Notes under the pieces: generated by a model
Told to the model about the DNA's origin: nothing
The model's input: only the letters and a program-made list of their open reading frames with translations
Database searches by the model: none
Assembly: GCF_017309585.1 (NCBI RefSeq)
Contig: NZ_CP071321.1
Span: 3,673,501-3,737,500 of the forward strand
Direction of reading: 5' to 3'
Length of the DNA stretch: 64,000 nucleotides
Source of the DNA: Nitrogeniibacter aestuarii
GTDB lineage: Bacteria; Pseudomonadota; Gammaproteobacteria; Burkholderiales; Rhodocyclaceae
Translations under genes and position numbers: made by a program
Part shown: in pieces, positions 44,801-52,901 of the stretch
How the letters are laid out: the number at the start of each line of letters is the position of its first letter
Position numbering within the stretch: position 1 is the stretch's first letter

Positions 44801-46276
44801 GCGCAACTGCTCAAGATGCCGGATCTCTCGGAGGATGAACGGCTCGAATACGCCGAAGCCATTCTTGAATCGGGCAATACCCTGCTCAGTCTGCTCAACG
44901 ACATACTGGATCTATCCAAGATTGAAGCCAACGCGCTTGAGCTGCGTCCGACGGGTTTCGACCCGGCCACCATGCTCAATCATGTCGCTGGACTCTTCCG
45001 CCCGAACGCTCAGGGTAAGGGGCTTGAACTCAGGGCGGAATGGCGAGGTATGCCCGGACGACAATACCTAGGGGACGAAACACGCTTGCGTCAGATGATC
45101 GCGAATCTGGTCAGCAACGCCATCAAGTTCACCGATTCAGGAGAGGTCACCATCTCCGGAGGAACCTCGCCGAGCGACGACGGTGGCGCCCAGATCCGCT
45201 TCGAGGTCACCGACACCGGCTGTGGCATTGCACCCGAGCAGCAATCCTTGCTCTTCAAACCGTTCTCCCAGGTGGATGGCTCCAGCACCCGGCGGTTTGG
45301 CGGCACCGGCCTAGGGCTCTCGATCGTCCGGCGCCTCGCCAACATGATGCAAGGTGATGCCGGGGTCACGAGCGAAGCCGGCAAGGGCTCGACCTTCTGG
45401 TTCACCGCCCGCCTTGAACCCATACACGATGAAACACCCCGGGTCACGTCCGCCCCGGTCCAGAGCACCAGCCAGCCCGATCAGTCCTGCGGGACCGTGC
45501 TGGTCGTGGAAGACAACGCCATCAACCGCAAAGTGGTCAAGTCCATGCTGGTCCGCCAAGGGTATGCCTGCTTCCTTGCCGACGACGGCCAACAGGCCGT
45601 GGACGTGGTGACGCAGGGCGCCGTCGAGCCCGATCTGATTCTGATGGACTGCCAGATGCCGATCATGGACGGCCTTGAGGCCACCCGGCACATTCGGCGC
45701 TGGGAAACGGCTGAATCACGCACGCGCGTGCCGATCATTGCACTCACCGCGAGCGCGTTCGCCGAAGACAAGACACGCTGCGACGAAGCGGGCATGGATG
45801 ATTTCCTGCCCAAACCCGTCGATTTCAATGCCCTTGAAACACTGCTCAAACAGTGGATCGACTCAAGCGCCGCGCCACGTCCGGCTTCGCCACGTCCTGA
45901 GGCGAGCGTGGTCCAGGCCCGCGCCACGTTGGATGAAAGCAGCCTTTTCGATCGGTTCGACCAGGACAGTGATCTCATCATGACCGCGCTGGAAAACTAT
46001 CGGAGCGAATGGCAAGACCTGATTCGCCCCATGAGCGCCGCGCTGGAAGCAGACGATCTCGATTCGCTGACGCGCCACGCACATTCCATTCGCGGGGTCG
46101 CGGCCACGATTTCGGGGGTCGCGGTCACTGACTTGGCGCTTGCGATCGAAACCCGTGCTCGTCATGGCGAACGGGACGGCCTTGAGGCACAGATCGCCCT
46201 CATGGAGCAACAGGCCCGCCAGCTTTCAGACGCCGCAGCCCGGCTGCTGGAGCGCTTGCCACACCCCGGCGTCTGA
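41861..46276 (+). CDS. Hybrid sensor histidine kinase, MASE1-CHASE-PAS-GAF-PAS-HK-REC-Hpt
   Basis: 1471 residues with a full phosphorelay in one chain. Order: MASE1-type multi-pass membrane region (about 1-205), periplasmic CHASE domain (about 225-440), transmembrane helix (about 490), PAS (about 535-660), GAF (about 665-815), PAS (about 825-945), HisKA with FLATMSHELRTPMNGVLG (His near 968), HATPase (NLVSNAIKF, DTGCGIAP, GGTGLGLS), receiver with LILMDCQMPIMDG (Asp near 1262), and Hpt with HAHSIRGVAATIS (His near 1408). CHASE domains bind small extracellular ligands. There is no output domain, so the target is a separate regulator not encoded next to it. It is 98 bases after ftsX, in the same direction, with no terminator seen between. 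Confidence 0.92.
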   Translation: MRLASRLFYNIALVIAYLLLCALGQLFPPGDTGIPPIAFGAGLGIVAVLIGGSSLLPGVAIGAAIATLPGFTFHADIHPFYFPMALADAAGVSLQAALGAALVRQHAEEKWRDLLHDRDTLIFFGLAAIVASVVAPTTHAASAMAFGLLDTSLAGSVWTHFYISNVLGVLIVAPIVISLLRSRTIAWQDRVLVQIPVMVVCITLILLAAQAIDRWDEERQTRELETTADTIAQQLARRAVAHHEILGSLARMYEISRDFNYADFEHLTRVTLLKNPDIFALSLNPLVTATERAAFETKMRVITGLPEYRIVERSSAGKLVAAGDRPYYVPVAFIGPLQGNERALGFDINSNPLRSHAIERALAMGDMALTAPIRLIQESTSRPGVLALSPAYSFARAGADGKRAPIGFAVAVLKADLLINIATTGLRHEGIDYTITDENAPEGQRMLYFSGPEPTSTLPESAWRRKVQMGDRSWQIATYHTSARNLLTDWAWIASVIGGLLAAALQFVLMSMTGRTALVRQLVAEQTAEIESQRDALAGSEQRYRQLFAHSHAPQLLIDPFNGRIVAANLAAEHFYGYREQELLAMDLTDLVDESRRGDQPQALPGYDTRPQRTEHRLKSGEVRTVDCRVASLQFGERHLRLLEVQDTTEQNALEESRNRQLAYLRAMNDLGNRSAGLDITARLTEALRLGTSLLGLEVGIIGQTRQGSHRIVAAVANDSAIREGLEFNLQDTLCSITLAENDIVAVEHMARSRYQHMPCYLKWSQEAFLGAPIRVDGQIYGTVHFSSRAPYYRPWDDNDREFVSLIARWIGARLERDFTQQQLAESDELLRNAIEAIGEAFVIYDPEDRLIFCNDRYKDLYKTSAPAIVPGATFESILRYGAERGQYQEARGRIDEWVAERLEAHLSGNIDLEQPLDDGRWLRIRERKTTSGHIVGFRVDVTELFEAKEAAERANVAKSQFLATMSHELRTPMNGVLGMAQLLKMPDLSEDERLEYAEAILESGNTLLSLLNDILDLSKIEANALELRPTGFDPATMLNHVAGLFRPNAQGKGLELRAEWRGMPGRQYLGDETRLRQMIANLVSNAIKFTDSGEVTISGGTSPSDDGGAQIRFEVTDTGCGIAPEQQSLLFKPFSQVDGSSTRRFGGTGLGLSIVRRLANMMQGDAGVTSEAGKGSTFWFTARLEPIHDETPRVTSAPVQSTSQPDQSCGTVLVVEDNAINRKVVKSMLVRQGYACFLADDGQQAVDVVTQGAVEPDLILMDCQMPIMDGLEATRHIRRWETAESRTRVPIIALTASAFAEDKTRCDEAGMDDFLPKPVDFNALETLLKQWIDSSAAPRPASPRPEASVVQARATLDESSLFDRFDQDSDLIMTALENYRSEWQDLIRPMSAALEADDLDSLTRHAHSIRGVAATISGVAVTDLALAIETRARHGERDGLEAQIALMEQQARQLSDAAARLLERLPHPGV

Positions 46277-46300
46277 CATATCAGGTTGGCCAACCAGGCC

Positions 46301-46855
46301 TTACCCGCCGACCTTGGCGATCCAGCCCTTGAAGCTGTCGGAAAACTGCTGAAGAAACTTGCGCGTGTCCTCATTGGTGAGTTTTCCATCATCGTCGAGC
46401 AGATTGGCCACGCCGGGGATGTAGACCTCCGGTGCCGGCAGCAAGGGCATGTTCAGGCAGGCGACCGACTGACGCAGGTGCTGGGCCGCCCCGAACGCCC
46501 CCATGCCACCCGGTGACACGCTGATGATCGCCGCCGGCTTGCCGATCAGCACGCCTTTGCCATAGGGGCGCGAACCCACATCCAGCGCATTCTTCAACAC
46601 GCCCGGAACGGAGCGGTTGTATTCGGGCGTGACGAACAGAACCGCGTCGCTGCCACCGATTTCATCGCGCAGACGTGCCCACGCGGCGGGGGCCGAATCC
46701 CCATCGATATCAGGATTGTAATGCGGCAGGTCGCCAATCTCGGCGACACGCAGATCGAGATCCGGTGCCGCCATCTCCTTGATTGCGTTGGCGATGGCCA
46801 GATTGAAAGACCCTTTGCGCAAAGAGCCAACGAGGACAGATACCTTGTAAGTCAT
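46301..46855 (-). CDS. NADPH-dependent FMN reductase (ChrR/YieF-like)
   Basis: 184-residue flavodoxin-fold quinone/azo/chromate-type reductase. Phosphate loop VGSLRKGSFNLAIANAI and active-site VTPEYNRSVPGVLKNALDVG are typical; GGMGAFGAAQHLRQS also. GGAG lies 9 bases before the ATG. Probably an antioxidant quinone reductase. The in vivo substrate cannot be deduced. It is 159 bases after the SDR gene, same strand. Confidence 0.9.
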   Translation of the reverse strand: MTYKVSVLVGSLRKGSFNLAIANAIKEMAAPDLDLRVAEIGDLPHYNPDIDGDSAPAAWARLRDEIGGSDAVLFVTPEYNRSVPGVLKNALDVGSRPYGKGVLIGKPAAIISVSPGGMGAFGAAQHLRQSVACLNMPLLPAPEVYIPGVANLLDDDGKLTNEDTRKFLQQFSDSFKGWIAKVGG

Positions 46856-47014
46856 GATGTGTTCTCCAGTCTGTTGGGGGCACGCAAGGCCGGTCTGCGC
46901 CGGCAGGGTGCCAGGGAAATGCGACGACGCATGCGCCCAAGCCGGCTCATGCCATCATCATCAAATGCTTGTTCTAGGACAGGCGTTGCCGCGATTAGTG
47001 CCTGGGGATGACGC

Positions 47015-47806
<792 letters not shown>

Positions 47807-47994
47807 GCGATCCTCCTTGCTGAGCGCCTGCGCCCAAAGCGGCGAGACAATTCAAGTCATGCACTCAAGGTATCACCTGCGTTGAAGGAGATCAGCCCGG
47901 CTCTGGTAGAAGCATTGTCACGACAACCGCAACAATCAAGTTCCGAACCGATGCGTTACGTTTTATTTCTAACGCAAACCCGATCGATGAAGAC

Positions 47995-48020
47995 AAAAAA
48001 AGCGGCCCCTTGGGGCCGCT
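47995..48020 (-). terminator. Terminator after tRNA-Ser
   Basis: AGCGGCCCC/GGGGCCGCT stem, with a T run on the minus strand, 15 bases after the tRNA. Confidence 0.85.
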
Positions 48021-48034
48021 TTTTCATGAAATTC

Positions 48035-48125
48035 TGGCGGAGAGGGCGGGATTCGAACCCGCGTCAGGGTATTACCCTGAACACGCTTTCCAGGCGTGCG
48101 ACTTAAACCACTCATCCACCTCTCC
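48035..48125 (-). tRNA. tRNA-Ser (anticodon GGA)
   Basis: 91 bases with encoded CCA. Acceptor GGAGAGG/CCTCTCC, discriminator G, long variable arm containing TCAGGGTAATACCCTGA, and anticodon GGA in loop CTGGAAA. The class II form confirms serine. Confidence 0.97.
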
Positions 48126-48202
48126 GTGGAAGAGGCGAGAGTTTAGCAGAATTCGGCTTTATTTAAACCCTTTTTTTCAGGCCATGCGCAGGCCCAGGGC
48201 AG

Positions 48203-50254
48203 TCAGCGCGACACCGGGTCGCTGGCGCTGGGATAGCGGACAAAATCTACCAGCGCCTGGACCTCCCGCGGCGGCGGCGGCGTGAGCAGACTGACCGCAA
48301 TGGCCACGACAAACCCCAGGGGCACCCCGAAGATGCCCGCCGAGATCGGGTCGATATCGAACCAGGCATTGGCCATACTACCGCGGAAGAAGGGATGCGT
48401 ATGGGCGGCATAGAAAAGCGTAATCCCCAGTCCGCTGAGCATGCCTGCGATGGCCCCCCATTTGTTTGCCCGTTTCCAGAAAATGCCCAGCACAAGCGCC
48501 GGAAAGAACGCCGAGGCCGCGATCGAAAAGGCCAGCCCGACCATGAACAGGATGCTGTCAGGTCGCATTGACGCAACCCAGGCAGCGATCGCCGCCACGA
48601 GCAGCAACTGACTTTTGGAAATCACCAAGCGGCGCTGGGTCGTCGCCCGCGGGTTGATCACCTTGAAATAGAAGTCATGCGAGAGGGCATTGGAGATGGT
48701 CAGCAACAAGCCGTCAGCCGTCGACAATGCAGCAGCCAGCCCACCGGCAGCGACCAGCCCGGATACCACATAAGGCAGTCCGGCAATCTCCGGCGTAGCG
48801 AGCACGATCACGTCGGTATTCAGGCTCAACTCAGCCAGTTGAAGGACGCCATCACCATTGAGATCCTCGACGCTGACCATACCGACTTTGCCCCATGAGG
48901 CCACCCAGTCGGGCAGCTGGGCCAGGCTAGTGCCCACCAGCGTGCTGTACACCTCCCACTTGGCGAACACGGCGTACGCAGGCGCCGTGACGAACAGCAA
49001 GGTGATGAACCCCAGCGACCACAACACCGAGCGTCGCGCTTCGGCCACGCCCGATGTCGTGTAGTAGCGCATCAGCAGGTGCGGCAGCGCGGCAGTGCCC
49101 AGCATGAGAACGAAGACGAGCGCCAGAAAGTTGCGCCTCACCGCATCGCGCGCTTCAGGCGTGTCCGCACTGAACGCGGCCGCGTGTGAGGGCGGAGGCA
49201 AGGAGCGCTCCAGCGCCTCGTCGCGCAAGGCCCGCCACTGCGTTCTGGCTTCTCCCTCCGTCCGTGGCAGATCGCGCAATGCCCGCTCGGCCTTGGCAAC
49301 GTCCCGGGCAGACCCGTCGCCCATGCGCAATTCGTCAAGCTGACGATGGAGAATCCGCCGCTCGGCGTCGAGCGATCCGGGCAAATGGTCGATCTTGCGC
49401 TGATACGACTCCGCCCGCGCCTTGAACTGCGCCCGCACTTCGAGTTCCAGCGGATCGTTGATCAACGCCTGCTCTTTCTCGCTGAGGTTCTGCAGTACCT
49501 TGCCGTAAATCACTTGCGGCACCGGCACGCCGGTAATCTTGTAAGACAGGATCACGACCGGAGTCAGATACGCGATGATGAGGATCACGTACTGGGCCAC
49601 CTGCGTCCAGGTCACCGCACGCATGCCCCCCAGAAACGAGCACACCAGAATGCCTGCCAGTCCGACAAACAGGCCGATCTCGAACTCAACGCCCACAAAG
49701 CGGCTGGCAATGAGCCCGACGCCATAGATCTGCGCCACCACATAAACGAAACTGGCGAGAATGGTGGCCGCCAGTCCGACCACACGGGCGAAGTTGCCTT
49801 CGTAACGGGCACCGAGAAAATCGGGAATGGTGTATTGCCCGAAGCGCCTGAGATACGGGGCCAGCAGCAGCGCCACCAGCACATACCCCCCCGTCCAGCC
49901 CGTGACGAATGCCAGGCCTTCGAATCCGGCGAAATAGAGTGTGCCCGCCAGCCCGATGAAAGACGCTGCGCTCATCCAGTCGGCGGCCGTGGCCATGCCG
50001 TTGAACATGGCCGGCACGCGACGCCCGGCCACATAGTACTCAGCCACATCAGCGGTTCGGCTCATCACGCCGATGCCCGCGTAAATGGCAACAGTGGCAA
50101 ACAGGAACAGGTGGCCAATCACGCGATTGGAAAGCCCCATCTGCTCGCCAACCGCCAGCAACAGCACGAAACCGAGGAAGGTCGCGGTGTACCAGCCGTA
50201 GTAACGGCGCAACCGCTGCGAGAAGCCCGAATCAGTCGGCATGCTGTCGCTCAT
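48203..50254 (-). CDS. Sodium:solute symporter (ActP/VC_2705-like) with cytoplasmic insertion
   Basis: 683-residue SSS family transporter, probably for acetate or another short carboxylate. About 13 hydrophobic helices; GMATAADWMSAASFIGLAGT and YVVAQIYGVGLIASRF are typical of ActP-like members. Between about residues 262 and 385 there is a charged helical insertion (AQFKARAESYQRKIDHLPGS and onward), and residues 464-475 (DLNGDGVLQLAE) match a canonical EF-hand calcium loop. Start ATG 50254 or 50242; GGGAGGG sits immediately before the first. It is the last gene of the module beginning at 55810, 42 bases after the exonuclease fusion. Confidence 0.9.
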   Translation of the reverse strand: MSDSMPTDSGFSQRLRRYYGWYTATFLGFVLLLAVGEQMGLSNRVIGHLFLFATVAIYAGIGVMSRTADVAEYYVAGRRVPAMFNGMATAADWMSAASFIGLAGTLYFAGFEGLAFVTGWTGGYVLVALLLAPYLRRFGQYTIPDFLGARYEGNFARVVGLAATILASFVYVVAQIYGVGLIASRFVGVEFEIGLFVGLAGILVCSFLGGMRAVTWTQVAQYVILIIAYLTPVVILSYKITGVPVPQVIYGKVLQNLSEKEQALINDPLELEVRAQFKARAESYQRKIDHLPGSLDAERRILHRQLDELRMGDGSARDVAKAERALRDLPRTEGEARTQWRALRDEALERSLPPPSHAAAFSADTPEARDAVRRNFLALVFVLMLGTAALPHLLMRYYTTSGVAEARRSVLWSLGFITLLFVTAPAYAVFAKWEVYSTLVGTSLAQLPDWVASWGKVGMVSVEDLNGDGVLQLAELSLNTDVIVLATPEIAGLPYVVSGLVAAGGLAAALSTADGLLLTISNALSHDFYFKVINPRATTQRRLVISKSQLLLVAAIAAWVASMRPDSILFMVGLAFSIAASAFFPALVLGIFWKRANKWGAIAGMLSGLGITLFYAAHTHPFFRGSMANAWFDIDPISAGIFGVPLGFVVAIAVSLLTPPPPREVQALVDFVRYPSASDPVSR

Positions 50255-50296
50255 CCCTCCCGATCATGGCATTCGGGCATCCCAGGGCCCGCATGC

Positions 50297-52465
50297 TCAG
50301 TATTTGAGTCGCGCGTAATAGGTCTTCTCCGCAGCCTCTCGCGCCTGACCCAGCGTACGCACACCCTTTTCGGCAAGCAAGGGAATCATTTTCAGGAACA
50401 CTTCCGCAGTGACGATGGCGTCCCCCATGGCGGTGTGCCGACCGATGATGGTGACCCCGAAACGCTCGGCGATCGCCTCCAGACGGTGACTGTCCTGATT
50501 GGGATGAATCACGGCCGATAGCAGCAAGGTGTCGAGCACCGGATGATCGAAACGGAGCCCGGTATGCTCCTCCTTGAGCTGAAGGAAACGCATGTCGAAC
50601 GCTGCGTTGTGCGCCACCAGCACCGTGTCCTCCGCGAAAGCGTGAAACGCGGGCAACACCTTGCCGATGGTGGGCTGCCCGACCAGCATGTCGGGCGTGA
50701 TCCCGTGAATCTTCGACGACTCGGGTGGCAAACTGCGCTGGGGGTCGACCAACTGCTCGAAGGTGTCGCTTTGCAGCACCTTATTGTTGAGTATGCGGGC
50801 CGCGCCGATCTGGATGATCTCATCACCCTTGGATGGGTTCAATCCGGTGGTTTCCGTGTCGAACACGGTAAAGCTCAACTCGGTCAACAAGCGGTCGTCC
50901 AGCTCGTGCCCCTTGTCCGACCAGGAGAACAGATCGAAATCGTAATACTCGGGCCGGCTTTCGGACTTGAGATAGACCTCGGACTCTTCGAGCTCTTCCT
51001 GCGGGGCGACCTGTGGCAACACCAGACGGAAGAAAGCGCGATGACGCACCTTCTCGCGTTCAAGCCACATCTCGCCCCCATGACGCTCGATCACATCGCG
51101 AACCGTCAGGGGGCTGTTTTCGCCCGCGAACCGCATGGGTTCGAGTTCCCAATTCATGACCGTCTCGGTGCTCATCGCCTGCCCCGACCAGATCAGGTCG
51201 AAGTGCACCAACTGGTCCTTGGCACTCAGGCGGAATCTCAACTCGCGAATCTCGAACTCTTCGGACAGTCGACTTGCCAGATAGGTGGTCGCCTGCAGCA
51301 GGGAGAAGCTGTCGACCTTGACCCACAGCGACTCGTCCACGTCTTCAACCTTGGTGCGCAGCGACAACTGGTTTTCAACCCGGCGCTGCGCCGCAGCGAC
51401 GAGGTCAACCCCCATCATTTCCTCCAGCTGCCAACGCGCCTTGAGCGAGTCGGCAAATTCGGCCGCACTGCTCTCAAGGCGCTTGCTCATGGCCTCAACT
51501 TCGTCGCGAATCACCCCACGGAAGCGCTTGCGCAAGGCGTCGTCAAGGTCGTCGTAGTCGAGCATTTCAGCGGCCGCCCGAACGTTTGCCAGGGCGGCCC
51601 GATTACCTTCGGTCAGGGTATGGAGCAGTTCGTCACGACGGGCTTCGTTCTCGATGGCCTTGGTGATGTTGTCGAGCATCAGGATGAAACCCGACACCGG
51701 CCGTTCTGCCGGGGTGTCTCCCGCGCCCAGCACCGGCGCCATCTGAGCCCGCAGCAGTTGCCCGGCACGCGTGGTGGTCACGAAGTTGGACACCGGCTGG
51801 ACGGCGCTCTTGCGCAAGCGGTGCTGGATGTTTTCAAGCGCATGGGCGATCAGGTGACGGTCCATGACCGTGTAGATCGAGCGGCCCAGCCCGATGATTT
51901 CACCACCGCCGGCGGCGCCGGGGGCCTCGGACAAAGCCTTGAACTGAAGACGCGCCCGGTTGTTGTAGAGCAGAATGCGGCCGTCCAGATTGCAAACGAC
52001 CACGCTCTGGGACAGTTCGGACATGAGCGCGGCGAGGCGGTTCTTCTCTTCCTCCACCGTACGGCGGGCTTCGGCGACCCGTTGCTCCACATGATCCTGA
52101 AGCCCCTGCCGCTGGTCCGCCAGCTCGTTGATGATCTTGACGAACTGCCGCGTCTCACGCGCGCCCACCGGCACCAATCGACGAGACTGCTCAGCCGTGA
52201 GCAAGGTCCGCGCATCTTCGGCAAGTTTGGCCGGCACCGCCACGTGCCGCTCATGCAAGCTCTTGACCACCGCCACCGTGGCCACCATGCCAAGCACGAC
52301 CATGGCACCGAGCAGTCCGCTGCGCGGCGACAGTATCGGTTCAAACACCAGGCGCTCTTCAGGCGAAAGATCAGCCCAGAAGACCCAGCCGGTTGCTACG
52401 AACAGGGCGAGAACCCCGGCCGCAGCCAACAGCATGGTCAGCGCCATTCGGCCCTTGAGGGTCAT
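50297..52465 (-). CDS. DnaQ-type 3'-5' exonuclease fused to a degenerate membrane sensor kinase
   Basis: 722 residues. Two transmembrane helices (about 8-30 and 50-68) with a HAMP-like/coiled-coil stretch, a PAS domain (about 145-270, VVVCNLDGRILLYNNRARLQ), a dimerisation-like segment (RDELLHTLTEGNRAALANVR) where the HELRTP-type histidine is lost, and a degenerate HATPase region (about 370-500) without N, G1 or G2 boxes. From residue 532 a complete DEDDh exonuclease follows: FDTETTG, VAHNAAFD, and RHTAMGDA. So signalling parts are present without kinase chemistry, joined to an intact nuclease. The gene starts 2 bases after the response-regulator stop and precedes the symporter. Exonucleases beside ActP-like symporters are known in Pseudomonas; the physiological role is not known. 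Confidence 0.9.
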   Translation of the reverse strand: MTLKGRMALTMLLAAAGVLALFVATGWVFWADLSPEERLVFEPILSPRSGLLGAMVVLGMVATVAVVKSLHERHVAVPAKLAEDARTLLTAEQSRRLVPVGARETRQFVKIINELADQRQGLQDHVEQRVAEARRTVEEEKNRLAALMSELSQSVVVCNLDGRILLYNNRARLQFKALSEAPGAAGGGEIIGLGRSIYTVMDRHLIAHALENIQHRLRKSAVQPVSNFVTTTRAGQLLRAQMAPVLGAGDTPAERPVSGFILMLDNITKAIENEARRDELLHTLTEGNRAALANVRAAAEMLDYDDLDDALRKRFRGVIRDEVEAMSKRLESSAAEFADSLKARWQLEEMMGVDLVAAAQRRVENQLSLRTKVEDVDESLWVKVDSFSLLQATTYLASRLSEEFEIRELRFRLSAKDQLVHFDLIWSGQAMSTETVMNWELEPMRFAGENSPLTVRDVIERHGGEMWLEREKVRHRAFFRLVLPQVAPQEELEESEVYLKSESRPEYYDFDLFSWSDKGHELDDRLLTELSFTVFDTETTGLNPSKGDEIIQIGAARILNNKVLQSDTFEQLVDPQRSLPPESSKIHGITPDMLVGQPTIGKVLPAFHAFAEDTVLVAHNAAFDMRFLQLKEEHTGLRFDHPVLDTLLLSAVIHPNQDSHRLEAIAERFGVTIIGRHTAMGDAIVTAEVFLKMIPLLAEKGVRTLGQAREAAEKTYYARLKY

Positions 52466-52467
52466 GC

Positions 52468-52842
52468 TCAGGCTCCGAGCAGCGCGTGGACCTGTTCGAC
52501 CAGATCCTTGGTGGAAAACGGCTTAGTCATGTAGGCATCAGCCCCCATGGCCATGCCCTTGGCCACTTCGGTGTCACGTCCCTTGGCCGTGAGCATGAGG
52601 ATTCTCGTGGCCGCCAGCGCCGGGTCGGCTCGTACCTCTTGGCACACTTCGAAACCGGTCTTTTTGGGCATCATGACATCGAGCAGCACGAGATCCGGCG
52701 CATCGCTTCTGATCCGTGACAAGGCCTCCTCGCCGTTGCCCGCAACGAGCACCTCGAAGCCCTCGCGCTTCATGAGGAACTCCAGCGAAATGACGATGTT
52801 TTCTTCATCGTCAGCAATCAGAATCTTTTTTTTCTCTGACAT
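52468..52842 (-). CDS. Single-domain response regulator (CheY-like)
   Basis: 124-residue receiver only. ILIADDEENI (acidic pocket), phospho-Asp in LVLLDVMMPKKTG, Thr in MLTAKG, Lys in YMTKPFS. No DNA-binding domain, unlike CrbR of CrbSR systems, so it must act by protein contact or phosphotransfer. GGGGAG precedes the ATG. It is 59 bases after the SSS kinase gene and 2 bases before the exonuclease fusion, its likely partner genes. Confidence 0.94.
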   Translation of the reverse strand: MSEKKKILIADDEENIVISLEFLMKREGFEVLVAGNGEEALSRIRSDAPDLVLLDVMMPKKTGFEVCQEVRADPALAATRILMLTAKGRDTEVAKGMAMGADAYMTKPFSTKDLVEQVHALLGA

Positions 52843-52901
52843 ATTTTCTCCCCCTCACACAATTCTAAGGCATGCGGCGCTCGAAGCGCCCTGCCCTGCT
52901 G

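Noticed and set aside
47882..48106. Plus-strand short frame ending in a peptide like RGRDSNPRQG
   Set aside because: It runs through a terminator and the antisense of tRNA-Ser; such RDSNPR peptides are the usual artefact of reading across tRNA genes.
50543..52534. 663-codon plus-strand frame opposite the exonuclease-sensor gene
   Set aside because: Same kind of antisense shadow; the minus-strand protein has conserved PAS and DEDDh motifs.
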